Source: a virus
Direction: 5' to 3' (one strand)
Length of the DNA: 61,500 nucleotides
Virus record (IMG/VR): IMGVR_UViG_3300017740_002729
Span: 1-61,500 of that record
Part shown: in pieces, positions 50,104 to 59,090 of the stretch
Layout of the letters: each line of letters starts with the position of its first letter
Numbering within the stretch: the stretch's first letter is position 1
Notes under the pieces: model-generated
What the model was told of the DNA's origin: nothing
The model's input: the letters and a program-made list of their open reading frames with translations, nothing else
Database searches by the model: none
Made by a program: the position numbers and the translations under genes

Positions 50104-51083
50104 AATTATTAGTAACAACAGGTTGTGGTAACATAATACAAGGTGGAGCAGATATATGGGTAAATCATTTTATAGATTTAGTTTTTCCTCATATCGGTGA
50201 TTGTTTTATATTAGTAGATGGTAAAAAACCTGTAGGTTGGGATTCTGATACAAAATATATTCATTTTCATAATGATGATAGTGACTTCTCAGATATACTT
50301 TTAGACCAATGCGATGAGATACATTTCTTACACGCTAACTATCACAAAAGAGAACATCTATGGAAACATAAAGATAAATGGGAAAATATATTTGTACATG
50401 CTTATTTACCTGATATGTTAAAGTATGGTGATTCTGTAAAACAATTTAATACAAATGTAGATACCGAAGCAGTTGATGATTTGATGAAGTATTGTAAGAA
50501 AAGAATATGGATTGGATTAACAGATTCACAATTATTTACAGATTATCCTAATAATACTATAACAATTCCAAACTTTTATGAATTTAAAAATAATTTTCTA
50601 CTAGAAAAATTAACAGATTCTAAAATTGGATTTACTTCTCGTATTGAATCTCGTAAAAATGTTCACTATTTAGATAACCATAGGGGGTTTGTTTTAACTG
50701 GGCAATATGATTGGAAAAATATATTACAAACTAATCAATATAATTTTTCAGATATAAAATTTTTTCAATGGGATTCTAAGATATTGGATTTGTTTATGAA
50801 AAAAGATTGGAGTATATCACATTCCTGTCACACTAACGAACCATTTGGATATTCAATCTTTCAAGCCGTTGATTACGGAAAACTTCCGATACTACACTCC
50901 GATTGGGGAGATGTAGATTACAAATATAGAGTATCATCAAAAGAAGAGTTTGATTCTATGGTAGAAATCATATGTAACGATTCTTATGAGGAGCAATTAG
51001 ATAATTGGATGAGATTATCAAATTGGATGATACAATATGATGATAAGTGGGGTTGGGCAAATAAAATCAAAAAACTTTTCTAA
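50100..51083 (+). CDS. GT-B glycosyltransferase (GT4-like)
   Basis: This 327-residue protein has KLLVTTGCGNIIQGGADIWV at the N-terminus, typical of GT-B nucleotide-sugar enzymes. In the C-terminal domain it has IGFTSRIESRKNVHYLDNH, FFQWDSKIL and the donor-binding CHTNEPFGYSIFQAVDYGKL (EPFG..xEA-like motif of GT4). It overlaps the end of the tail fibre gene by 4 nt (ATGA), so it is translated together with the fibre and could glycosylate it. No signal or membrane helix is seen. Confidence 0.85.
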   Translation: MKLLVTTGCGNIIQGGADIWVNHFIDLVFPHIGDCFILVDGKKPVGWDSDTKYIHFHNDDSDFSDILLDQCDEIHFLHANYHKREHLWKHKDKWENIFVHAYLPDMLKYGDSVKQFNTNVDTEAVDDLMKYCKKRIWIGLTDSQLFTDYPNNTITIPNFYEFKNNFLLEKLTDSKIGFTSRIESRKNVHYLDNHRGFVLTGQYDWKNILQTNQYNFSDIKFFQWDSKILDLFMKKDWSISHSCHTNEPFGYSIFQAVDYGKLPILHSDWGDVDYKYRVSSKEEFDSMVEIICNDSYEEQLDNWMRLSNWMIQYDDKWGWANKIKKLF

Positions 51084-51109
51084 TTTTTTTACGTTTTATA
51101 TACTTTTAT

Positions 51110-51120
51110 ATATTTATATA
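51110..51120 (+). promoter_or_regulatory. Candidate late promoter element ATATTTATATA
   Basis: An exact copy, 21 nt before the ATG at 51142, in the only real gap of this operon. Confidence 0.55.
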
Positions 51121-51141
51121 CAACACCATAATCTAAACTTA

Positions 51142-51921
51142 ATGTCTTTACTTAACGTAGGATTAATACAAAAATATATAACGAATAATCAAATCAAAAA
51201 AAGAGATACCAATGGTAAACCTTTTACTGATGTTGAACCTGTTAAATATAGATGGACACATGGAGCTACTGATTCCCATTTGGGAGATGGTATGATTGTG
51301 TATTCTGTTATTCAAATGATGAAAGCAAAGACTTGTGTATGTTTAGGAAGTGGTGGAGGATTTATTCCTCGTATAATGACACAAGCAAGAATAGACTTGC
51401 ATGACCAAAAAATATTCAATGGTCTAAAACAAATGGAGTGGGGTGACTGTGGTACTACTATTTTGGTAGATGCAGATAATGGAGTAGGTGGATATACAGA
51501 TTGGACAGAGAAACGTTCTTTTTTCAGAAAGAATTTTGATTGTAGAATTATCTTAGATACTACCGAAAACGCATTTTATAATTATTTTGTAAAAGAAGAT
51601 ATAAAGATAGATTATCTACATATCGATGCGGGTCACTCGTATGATGATGTTAAAAATGATTTTACTCTTTACTCAAGTATCCTATCGGATTATGGTGTAA
51701 TATCGATTCACGATACAGATGATAGTTTTGAAAAAGACCTCATCGTAACTGAAGATGTAAAAGAAAAAAATCATCATGCTCCATTTGATGGACCTAATAA
51801 ACTCATAAAAGAATTAAAAGATAATAAAGAGTGGGAAGTTTTCAATTTATTCAATAATGGTATATTAAGAGAAAAACCATCTTCAACTGGAATAACATTA
51901 GTACAAAAATGCAGAGTTTAA
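51142..51921 (+). CDS. Class I methyltransferase (Methyltransf_24 / CmcI-like)
   Basis: I chose the ATG at 51142 (259 residues). The longer frame from 51037 would start inside the previous gene and translate the promoter element. Motif I is CVCLGSGGGFIPRIM, then DYLHIDAGHSYDDVKNDF and YGVISIHDTDD. These are the landmarks of the same family as the gene at 10309. It probably methylates a sugar or a glycan precursor in the neighbouring pathway. The stop overlaps the next gene by 13 nt. Confidence 0.75.
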   Translation: MSLLNVGLIQKYITNNQIKKRDTNGKPFTDVEPVKYRWTHGATDSHLGDGMIVYSVIQMMKAKTCVCLGSGGGFIPRIMTQARIDLHDQKIFNGLKQMEWGDCGTTILVDADNGVGGYTDWTEKRSFFRKNFDCRIILDTTENAFYNYFVKEDIKIDYLHIDAGHSYDDVKNDFTLYSSILSDYGVISIHDTDDSFEKDLIVTEDVKEKNHHAPFDGPNKLIKELKDNKEWEVFNLFNNGILREKPSSTGITLVQKCRV

Positions 51922-52763
51922 ATTTAGTTACAGTAGTTGGGCACAACATAACTATGTTACCGCATATGTTACATTACTATAAACATATTGTAGATAATAT
52001 ATTTGTAGTAGTTTATAGACAAAATGAAGATGATGGTATATTAGAAGAAATTGAAAAACTTGGTATAACACCATACAAAGTTGTTACTGAGCCAAAATTT
52101 AATTGGGAAAAAGTAACAGAACTTTACAATGAGGTTAAACTCACCAAACCAAACGATTGGTGGATAGTATCGGATGATGATGAAATACAAATTTATCCTG
52201 AAGATATTAAGGTGATGATATCAAAGTGTGAAGAAAACGGATGGAAGTTTATAACAGGTGGTTTTCTTGATAGAATTGGAGAGGATGGGACTTTTCCACG
52301 CATAAATAACTATACCAATATATGGGAATCTTTTCCATATAGTGGATTTTTTAGATATCCTATGAGTGGAGCTTGTCCAAATAAGGTTTGTGTAATGAAA
52401 GGTGATGTGGAAATCACAACTGGACAACATTATGCGAAAATAGATAGCAACAATGTGTGGGGTGAAGAGGGAGTTAAACATCCTCTTCGATACCCACCCG
52501 GTAGAGGTGAAGGATTTATACAAGTTCATCACTTTAAATGGGATTCAACTGTTTTAGAACGATTAAAAGAAGTTTCGGAAACAGAAAAAGATTACACTTT
52601 TTGGAAAGAATACAAAAAGATGTATAAAGCAATCGAAATTAACGATTGGAAAATAGATATTAATAATCCTATGTTTGGATTAGAAAAGCAAGTTCCTTTT
52701 CAAAATGAACATTGGGATTATCAGTATTGGAATAGATTAACAAAAGGAATAATTAAAATTTAA
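51909..52763 (+). CDS. GT-A glycosyltransferase-like protein
   Basis: This 284-residue protein has LNLVTVVGHNITMLPHMLHY at the start (the GT2/GT92-like first strand), VFVVVYRQNEDDG, the aspartate motif WWIVSDDDEIQIY and a late HHFKWDSTVLERLKEVSE, where the His is a common GT-A metal ligand. It is distantly similar to the gene at 710. The donor and acceptor are unknown. It is in the operon with the methyltransferase upstream. Confidence 0.7.
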   Translation: MQSLNLVTVVGHNITMLPHMLHYYKHIVDNIFVVVYRQNEDDGILEEIEKLGITPYKVVTEPKFNWEKVTELYNEVKLTKPNDWWIVSDDDEIQIYPEDIKVMISKCEENGWKFITGGFLDRIGEDGTFPRINNYTNIWESFPYSGFFRYPMSGACPNKVCVMKGDVEITTGQHYAKIDSNNVWGEEGVKHPLRYPPGRGEGFIQVHHFKWDSTVLERLKEVSETEKDYTFWKEYKKMYKAIEINDWKIDINNPMFGLEKQVPFQNEHWDYQYWNRLTKGIIKI

Positions 52764-52767
52764 AATT

Positions 52768-52974
52768 ATGGCTAAAAAAGCAACAACAGCAACTCCTACC
52801 ACTGGTGTAGATTCACTAATGGAAGAAAGAAAAATCAAAGCGTTAGAAAAAATCGCTAACTCTTTGGATGCTATGACTCTATGGTTCGAAGAAATCGATA
52901 AAGATGAATGGGGACCAAGAATTGAATGGTATCTTTCAATGTGGAAAGAGAAGTATATAGATGACGAAAAATAA
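52768..52974 (+). CDS. Small hypothetical protein (68 aa)
   Basis: A short, Thr/Ala-rich start (MAKKATTATPTTGVDSLMEE) leads to a helix (ALEKIANSLDAMTLWFEEID) and a Trp-rich end (EWGPRIEWYLSMWKEKYIDD). No family is recognised. It lies between two glycosyltransferase genes and overlaps the next by 14 nt. It may be an accessory subunit; this is only from position. Confidence 0.6.
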   Translation: MAKKATTATPTTGVDSLMEERKIKALEKIANSLDAMTLWFEEIDKDEWGPRIEWYLSMWKEKYIDDEK

Positions 52975-54415
52975 AATTGGTATAGTAGTTCCTTACAGAA
53001 ATCGTAGAGAACACCTTAACCATTTTATCCCCACCATAACATCTCATTTAAAGAATCAAAAAATTGATTATGAGGTTATCATAGTTGAACAAGCTGATGA
53101 TAAACCTTTTAATAGAGGAAAGTTACTTAATATAGGTGTAGAAAGGGCTAAAAAATTAAAGTGTAACTACGTTGCTCTGCACGATGTTGATATGTTACCA
53201 CATGAAGATGTGGACTACAGCATTGTTGATAGACCAACTCACCTAGCTACAAAGTTTACATCAGACCATAAGGAAAAAAGAGTAATATTCGATGGATACT
53301 TCGGAGGAGTTACTTTATTTCCTATTATGGATTATTACAAAGTAAACGGATATTCAAATGAGTATTGGGGTTGGGGTTATGAAGATGATGACTTATTATT
53401 TAGATGTAAGGAAAACTTATTCGATTTTAACACTAAACAAACACCTATAAAAACAATCAACTCAGCTGGGTTAGAGTTTAATGGTTGGGATAGTGAAGTA
53501 AAAATACCTATGAAGTTTGGTTTAGATAATTATACTATTTTATTATCATTCGAACCATATGAAATCGATTGTAGGGAAGAGTTAGATATAGATGAGTATT
53601 CAATATTTTGTATACCTGGTTTTGATACTGGTTTTACTTTTAACGCATTTAAACGATATAAATTTGAAACGTTTACTACGGGTAAACAATGTATTAGTTT
53701 AAAATCAACTATTCAAGAGGAAAGAAGAACCACTTTAATGGTTGTAGTAGATTCATATAATAAGTTTATTAAACTATATCAGGACAATGAGTTAATAGAT
53801 GAAGCTGAATTTGAGGGTAGGTTAATGCCTTACCATAAACAAAAGTTTATGTATTTGGGAAAAGCTTTAGAAGAATCTCAGAACAAGCGTAGACCTTTTA
53901 AAGGTATTATAAATCAATTTGCAATATGGAATCACTCATTAGAACCAGGACAAGTTAAATCTGTATATGATAATTTACAATTGGGAGTTACTGAACAATT
54001 TGAAGGATACACAACACCTCATTGTTTAGAGGTAGCATATGATATGAAAGCATCTAATTATCACACTTTATATGATTTGAGTGGTAATGGAAATAACGCT
54101 AAGATTCATCATTGTAATAGAGTAGCAACTCATCATATAGAGGATTTTAAAGAAGTACCAATTCCTTGGAGAAGAGAATCTACTTTTAAATTACTACCTC
54201 ATGCAGATAATGGCTTTTATGAAAATAAATGGACTTATACCGAAACAAGAAAAAATCAACTAAAGTTTTACAATAGAGTTCTAAAAGGTAAAACTAATTG
54301 GAGGAGAGATGGTATAGAAAATTTAAAATATAAAGTGGTTAGTGATAATAAATTGAATTATGCAGGTAAAGATAATACACCTGTAGAAGTAAATTATATA
54401 AGTGTAATAATATGA
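52961..54415 (+). CDS. GT7-type galactosyltransferase fused to LamG domain (copy 1)
   Basis: This 484-residue protein has an N-terminal part (about 1-160) with the beta-1,4-galactosyltransferase/GT7 set: VVPYRNRREHLNHF, KPFNRGKLLNIG, ALHDVDMLPH (DxD-like), GYFGGVTLF and GYSNEYWGWGYEDDDLL. Residues about 170-350 form a LamG/concanavalin-like sandwich (YTILLSFEPYEI, SIFCIPGFDTGFTF, IKLYQDNELIDE, GIINQFAIWNHSL). A further C-terminal domain (about 400-484) has IPWRRESTFKLLPHADNG and WRRDGIENLKYKVV. The same three-part layout recurs at 55046. The LamG part may hold the acceptor glycan. There is no signal peptide, so it acts in the cytoplasm. Confidence 0.85.
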   Translation: MTKNKIGIVVPYRNRREHLNHFIPTITSHLKNQKIDYEVIIVEQADDKPFNRGKLLNIGVERAKKLKCNYVALHDVDMLPHEDVDYSIVDRPTHLATKFTSDHKEKRVIFDGYFGGVTLFPIMDYYKVNGYSNEYWGWGYEDDDLLFRCKENLFDFNTKQTPIKTINSAGLEFNGWDSEVKIPMKFGLDNYTILLSFEPYEIDCREELDIDEYSIFCIPGFDTGFTFNAFKRYKFETFTTGKQCISLKSTIQEERRTTLMVVVDSYNKFIKLYQDNELIDEAEFEGRLMPYHKQKFMYLGKALEESQNKRRPFKGIINQFAIWNHSLEPGQVKSVYDNLQLGVTEQFEGYTTPHCLEVAYDMKASNYHTLYDLSGNGNNAKIHHCNRVATHHIEDFKEVPIPWRRESTFKLLPHADNGFYENKWTYTETRKNQLKFYNRVLKGKTNWRRDGIENLKYKVVSDNKLNYAGKDNTPVEVNYISVII

Positions 54416-54888
54416 AAAATGAAAAACAAATAGTAGGATTTACTGCGGGAAATTTTGATTTAATCCATCCGGGTTACATCTATACATTCGAAGCAGCAAG
54501 AAAACATTGTGATAAGTTTATAGTGTTTCTTCAAAGAGACCCACATGAACATAGAAAATCAAAGTACAAACCAGTAATTCCAATACATGAAAGATATAGA
54601 ACATTGATGGCTATCAAATATATAGATGAAGTTTATGTATATCAAACAGAAGATGAACTTTATGATTTGATTACTTTTTTTAAACCTGATATTAGAATCT
54701 TAGGTGAGGATTACATCGGAAAATCATTTACAGGTGATGACCTACCACCTAAAGTAGTTTATACAACTCGAGCACATGGTTGGTCAACAACTAAGATGAA
54801 GGATATGATTGCTATGCAAACAATCAAACAAAATCCACAAGTGTTAAAAGATTCAAAACACTTTGATAGAAAAATGAATATGGATTAA
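54412..54888 (+). CDS. Cytidylyltransferase-like protein (TagD/RfaE group)
   Basis: This 158-residue protein has VGFTAGNFDLIHPGYIYTFE, where the usual HxGH is HPGY: the second His is replaced by Tyr. RYRTLMAIKYIDEVYVYQ, ILGEDYIGKSF and HGWSTTKMKDMI (the ISSTxIR-like end) follow, so the fold assignment is firm. The family couples CTP or ATP to a polyol or sugar phosphate. The altered histidine may change activity. It overlaps both the GT7-LamG gene before it (ATGA) and lies next to a small gene. Confidence 0.82.
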   Translation: MKNEKQIVGFTAGNFDLIHPGYIYTFEAARKHCDKFIVFLQRDPHEHRKSKYKPVIPIHERYRTLMAIKYIDEVYVYQTEDELYDLITFFKPDIRILGEDYIGKSFTGDDLPPKVVYTTRAHGWSTTKMKDMIAMQTIKQNPQVLKDSKHFDRKMNMD

Positions 54889-54890
54889 CT

Positions 54891-55049
54891 ATGGCACTAA
54901 AAACCAAATGGGATGAGATAGATGAAAAGTTACAATTTATTCATAGAAACTTAGATATATGTTGTCAAGATTTGTGTGAAGGACAAGAATCAAAATATAA
55001 ATTAGAAGAAGTTATGGAATTATTAGTAGATATTAGAGAAGGTAAATGA
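54891..55049 (+). CDS. Small cysteine-containing protein (52 aa)
   Basis: A short frame of 52 residues starts 2 nt after the cytidylyltransferase stop and overlaps the next ATG (ATGA). It reads MALKTKWDEIDEKLQFIHRN, then LDICCQDLCEGQES and a helical acidic end (LEEVMELLVDIREGK). Three cysteines in CC...C could bind a metal. No family is recognised. The overlaps on both sides support it as a true gene. Confidence 0.6.
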   Translation: MALKTKWDEIDEKLQFIHRNLDICCQDLCEGQESKYKLEEVMELLVDIREGK

Positions 55050-56488
55050 AATTAGGAGTTTGTGTACCATATAGAAATAGAGAAGCTCATTTAAAAAGAT
55101 TTGTACCAGAGGTTGGTAAATATCTTGATAAGATGGGTATTGATTATTGTATGTACTTCGGTCATCAATGTGATGATAAATTGTTCAATAGAGGAGCGAT
55201 GAAAAATGTTGCTGCAAAACATGCATTTGAAGATGGTTGTGATTATATAGTTTGGCACGATATTGATATGATACCAGAAGATGGTACAGATTATTCATTT
55301 CCATCCGAAACACCAATACATATAGCAACTCATATATCTCAGATGAATTATGAATTAAAATATCAAGAATACTTTGGAGGAGCCGTTTTATTTTCAAAAG
55401 AACAAGTAGAAAAAACTAATGGATATTCTAATGATTATTGGGATTGGGGTATGGAGGATGATGATTTGTTTTGGAGATGTGTGTTAGAAGGTTATGCAAA
55501 TACAGAATATTTAGAATTAGATAGAATAGAATCATTCGCAAGGTTTAATGGTAAATCCTCATCAATTGAAATACCATCTACAAGAGATACTGCACATCTT
55601 ACAAATAAATCACACACTATATCCGTATTAGTAAGAGCAAATCAGCAAGAGGATAAAGTTCCTATTTGGTTAGTTGGTGATTATGATAGAAGGTTTTGTG
55701 AATATCCAATACTTCGTAGACCAGGTTATGATTATGGATTGAGTTACAATAACTCTAGAGCATATACTGCACTTTTATGGAATCATAAAAAAGAAGCATT
55801 GTATCAATGGATGAAGCGTTATGAAAACGAATGGAGTTGGGTTACCTTATCAGTTGATACATTAGAAAAAACGATTCACTTCTATCTAAATGGGAAAGAG
55901 TCTGATGCAAGACATGGACACGGGACACATTCTCCTCAATCCTACGAAGGTAATTTAAAAAGATATGGTTCAGTACCATACTTAATTGGAACAACCACCT
56001 CCGTTGGAGAAAAAGATGTTAACAAATATTTTAAAGGAGATGTAGCAAAGGTTATGGTTTGGGATAGAAAGTTAGATAGTGGAGAAATAGAAAACTTACA
56101 CAAAGATATTCCATCGGATGGTTTAAAGATGTACTATGAGTTTGAAAATAGCGCAAATAATATAGTTGGTAATGATAATCATGGTAAAGTTTTTAATGTT
56201 GGGTTTGGTAAAGAAAAAATAAAAATACCATATCCACCAATACCACATAGAGTAGCTGGTAGGATGACTTGCTTACCACATAAAGATGAAGGATTGATTA
56301 CAGATGATAAAGGACAGGATAGGTGGGCTAAGGGAGAAACTACCGCAAGAAACGAAAGAAGATATGTTTTAGAAATGCAGCAAGGTACTTGGGATTACAA
56401 ATCAGATGGTATCAAGCAATTGAAATATGAGTTGTTAGATATTGAAGAAATAAACCCCAAGGCAAAACTGATAAATGTTAAACTCTAA
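55046..56488 (+). CDS. GT7-type galactosyltransferase fused to LamG domain (copy 2)
   Basis: This 480-residue protein is a paralogue of the protein at 52961. The GT7 part has CVPYRNREAHLKRF, KLFNRGAMKNVAA, WHDIDMIPED, EYFGGAVLFS and GYSNDYWDWGMEDDDLF. The LamG part (about 190-355) has TISVLVRANQQED, YPILRRPGYDYGLSYNN, IHFYLNGKESDAR and DVAKVMVWDRKLDSG. The shared C-terminal domain has RMTCLPHKDEG and YKSDGIKQLKYELL. The two copies are diverged, which suggests different donor or acceptor specificity. It ends before a late-type element variant. Confidence 0.85.
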   Translation: MKLGVCVPYRNREAHLKRFVPEVGKYLDKMGIDYCMYFGHQCDDKLFNRGAMKNVAAKHAFEDGCDYIVWHDIDMIPEDGTDYSFPSETPIHIATHISQMNYELKYQEYFGGAVLFSKEQVEKTNGYSNDYWDWGMEDDDLFWRCVLEGYANTEYLELDRIESFARFNGKSSSIEIPSTRDTAHLTNKSHTISVLVRANQQEDKVPIWLVGDYDRRFCEYPILRRPGYDYGLSYNNSRAYTALLWNHKKEALYQWMKRYENEWSWVTLSVDTLEKTIHFYLNGKESDARHGHGTHSPQSYEGNLKRYGSVPYLIGTTTSVGEKDVNKYFKGDVAKVMVWDRKLDSGEIENLHKDIPSDGLKMYYEFENSANNIVGNDNHGKVFNVGFGKEKIKIPYPPIPHRVAGRMTCLPHKDEGLITDDKGQDRWAKGETTARNERRYVLEMQQGTWDYKSDGIKQLKYELLDIEEINPKAKLINVKL

Positions 56489-56491
56489 TAT

Positions 56492-56502
56492 ATATTAATA
56501 TA
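56492..56502 (+). promoter_or_regulatory. Late promoter element variant
   Basis: ATATTAATATA, one mismatch, followed by C as at 16190 and 31734; only 10 nt before the ATG at 56513, closer than the other copies. Confidence 0.35.
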
Positions 56503-56512
56503 CGAAAGTAAT

Positions 56513-57934
56513 ATGGCGAAAGAAAAAAATTGGAATCACCACGAAAATAAATATTTTGTACAAACAAAGAATGAATTGGATGCTCAAGGTTGTGGGTTTT
56601 GTTTAGCTAAATGGACACAAGTTACATTACAACTACAAACGGGTCATACACATTCGTGTCATCACCCAAAAACACATAAGATACCTACATCAGAAATCGT
56701 AAGAAATCCATCGGCACTTCATAATACTCGTTTTAAAAAGAAACGTAGAAAGGAAATGTTAGAAGGTGGTAGACCAGCTGAGTGTGATTATTGTTGGAAT
56801 GTTGAAGATAATTCAGACCAGTTTTCTGATAGAATATTTAAATCAAATGAAAGTTGGTCAAAACCTCATATGGATGAAATTAAACAATCCGATTGGAGAG
56901 CAGATTTTAATCCGAGATATGTAGAAGTAGCATTCTCAGCTGCCTGTAACTTTAAGTGTTCATATTGTGGACCTGCTTATTCTACAACTTGGCAAGAAGA
57001 AATTGAACAATATGGAGCATATCCAACCTCAGATAAATTTAATGACCCAGAAAGAGCTATTGAAGAAGATAAAGTTCCATTTAAACAAAGAGACCATAAT
57101 CCGTATGTAGAAGCATTTTGGAGATGGTGGCCAGATTTATATAGAGATTTACATACATTTAGAATTACGGGTGGTGAACCTTTATTATCAAAAGATACAT
57201 GGAAAGTTTTAGATTTTATTATTAAAGAACCAAATCCAAATAAAAACTTACAATTAGCTATTAATTCAAACTTAGGTGTTCCTGATAAACTGATAGATAG
57301 ATTTATAGAGAAGATAAATAAAATATGTGATGAAGATAGGGTTAAGGAATTTATCATATTTACATCAGTTGATACTTGGGGAGACCAAGCTGCATATATT
57401 AGAACTGGAATGGAGTTTAATAGATTTTGGGATAATCTAAATAAAATATTAGAAAAATGCCCAAGAGTAAATGTGACTGTGATGTCAACTTACAATTGTT
57501 TATCTATTCCAAATTATGATAAACTTATTGATGGTATTTATGATTTAAAAAATACATATGGTACAACTGATAGATATTGGGCATCTGCAGTATTTTTAGA
57601 TTCATCATATCTAAGATATCCTTGGCATCAAAGTGTTCAATTACTGCAAGATGAAAAATGGAAAAATATGGTATTAGAACAAGCTAAACTTATGTTCTTT
57701 CAAGGTGTACCTATATTTGACCACAATTATATTGGATACTCAGATATTGAAATTCAAAAAGTAAAAAGAATTTATGATTGGATGAATGCACCAGTTGACC
57801 CAAAACACTTAAAAACATCAATGCAGAATTTTTATAGATATTTTAATGCACACGATGAAAGAAGAGGAACTAACTTTTTGGAAACTTTTCCTGAGTTGGC
57901 TGACTTTCATCAAAAATGTAAATCATTATGTTAA
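56513..57934 (+). CDS. Radical SAM enzyme (twitch/SPASM-like)
   Basis: This 473-residue protein has the CxxxCxxC [4Fe-4S] site at C145, C149 and C152 (AACNFKCSYCGP) and the AdoMet-binding GGEP motif in RITGGEPLLSK. Extra cysteines stand upstream (C27 and C30 in GCGFC, and ECDYCW), suggesting an auxiliary cluster placed N-terminally. The length and WRADFNPRYVEVAFS context match the 'twitch'-type radical SAM proteins of marine phages. The reaction is unknown; the neighbourhood suggests a sugar or glycan modification. It overlaps the next gene by 7 nt. Confidence 0.87.
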   Translation: MAKEKNWNHHENKYFVQTKNELDAQGCGFCLAKWTQVTLQLQTGHTHSCHHPKTHKIPTSEIVRNPSALHNTRFKKKRRKEMLEGGRPAECDYCWNVEDNSDQFSDRIFKSNESWSKPHMDEIKQSDWRADFNPRYVEVAFSAACNFKCSYCGPAYSTTWQEEIEQYGAYPTSDKFNDPERAIEEDKVPFKQRDHNPYVEAFWRWWPDLYRDLHTFRITGGEPLLSKDTWKVLDFIIKEPNPNKNLQLAINSNLGVPDKLIDRFIEKINKICDEDRVKEFIIFTSVDTWGDQAAYIRTGMEFNRFWDNLNKILEKCPRVNVTVMSTYNCLSIPNYDKLIDGIYDLKNTYGTTDRYWASAVFLDSSYLRYPWHQSVQLLQDEKWKNMVLEQAKLMFFQGVPIFDHNYIGYSDIEIQKVKRIYDWMNAPVDPKHLKTSMQNFYRYFNAHDERRGTNFLETFPELADFHQKCKSLC

Positions 57935-58707
57935 AGATACAATACAAAATGCCTTGGTTTATAACCAACAACAATACTTATGGGTTTACTGATAAGAATG
58001 TGTGGGAAGCTATGCAGGGTGATTTTACTTTTTATGTAGAATTTAAAATGAATCCTGAAAATAATCAAAATAACCATACTATATTTTGTAGACCAGGAAT
58101 GCATATGGGTGTTTTTGTAAAAAACCAAGATATGATTACTTGGGATTTTTGGAATAATAATGGTATAAATAATTTCAATGATATTGCATTTTATGTAGGT
58201 AAAGAAAATATTTACAAAAAGTATTTACTAATTGTATCACATACAGTAAAAGATAAATCATTTCAATGTCATTTAAAATGTACAAGTGATGAAAGTATGC
58301 CTGTGGTTTACCAAGAAAAAACTTATGATGGAGTTTTACATGATTATACAGATACTCCTTATAACTTTGGAATAGCTAATTTTGAGCATGATTTGATGGA
58401 TGAACATAAAGCTATATGTGAATATAATTTATATAAAACAGGTTTATTTACAGAAACCTATACAGCACAACAAATATTTGATTTTTTAGAAACAAATAAA
58501 GATTGCAAACGAATTTTAAAATCATCTTTACCCGAAGCAATGTTTTTGGTTAACACAAACGAATTGACTAGATATAAGGCATATGATAATAGTGGTAATT
58601 GTTACAATTTAGAAATTAATGTAGGTTTAATTAAGAAAATATTTAATTATCACGAACACGAAACTATAAACTTAAATCACATTAATAAAGAAAAAGAAAT
58701 AATATGA
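57928..58707 (+). CDS. Stand-alone LamG-like (concanavalin) protein
   Basis: This 259-residue protein has FTFYVEFKMNPENNQNNHTI, FCRPGMHMGVFVKNQDMITW and YNFGIANFEHDL. It looks like the LamG domain of the GT7-LamG proteins (SIFCIPGFDTGFTF; YPILRRPGYDYGL) without the transferase. It may bind the same glycan and work in trans with the radical SAM enzyme it is coupled to. There is no signal peptide. The family call rests on pattern only. Confidence 0.6.
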   Translation: MLKIQYKMPWFITNNNTYGFTDKNVWEAMQGDFTFYVEFKMNPENNQNNHTIFCRPGMHMGVFVKNQDMITWDFWNNNGINNFNDIAFYVGKENIYKKYLLIVSHTVKDKSFQCHLKCTSDESMPVVYQEKTYDGVLHDYTDTPYNFGIANFEHDLMDEHKAICEYNLYKTGLFTETYTAQQIFDFLETNKDCKRILKSSLPEAMFLVNTNELTRYKAYDNSGNCYNLEINVGLIKKIFNYHEHETINLNHINKEKEII

Positions 58708-59090
58708 GTTTAAAGTTATACGAAATACTTTGTCCTGATGGATATGTAAAAAACGGATATGATAAATCAAAATTATCTACTATATTCGCTAACTCAATGA
58801 ATAGTTCTAAAACACCGAATACAGATTTCACACATATAGATAATTCAAAATCAGAAAAGATATCTATCTTTGAGTATGTATCATATCCAAAAGAATCAAT
58901 ATTTGAAATTTATTTAGATGAAAATTGTTCACCAAAACACTTATCACCAGAAACTATAAATTATTTGGAGGCATATAAAAAAACAGGTCAACTAATAAAC
59001 GTTGTAATAGTGGCATCTGATAACTTAAAAGTATCGGATGAAGAAGAAGAGATATTGAATAAAATAACTAATAATTTTACATACAAATGA
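58704..59090 (+). CDS. Hypothetical protein (128 aa)
   Basis: A soluble acidic protein: KLYEILCPDGYVKNGYDKSK, FEIYLDENCSPKHLSPETIN and an acidic end (VSDEEEEILNKITNN). No family is recognised. It overlaps both neighbours (ATGA at each end), so it belongs to the glycan operon between the LamG-like and the SDR gene. Confidence 0.6.
   Translation: MSLKLYEILCPDGYVKNGYDKSKLSTIFANSMNSSKTPNTDFTHIDNSKSEKISIFEYVSYPKESIFEIYLDENCSPKHLSPETINYLEAYKKTGQLINVVIVASDNLKVSDEEEEILNKITNNFTYK

Noticed and set aside
51037-51141. Longer N-terminus for the methyltransferase from the ATG at 51037
   Set aside because: It would start inside the previous gene and translate the late-type promoter element; ATG 51142 fits the leader spacing of other late genes.
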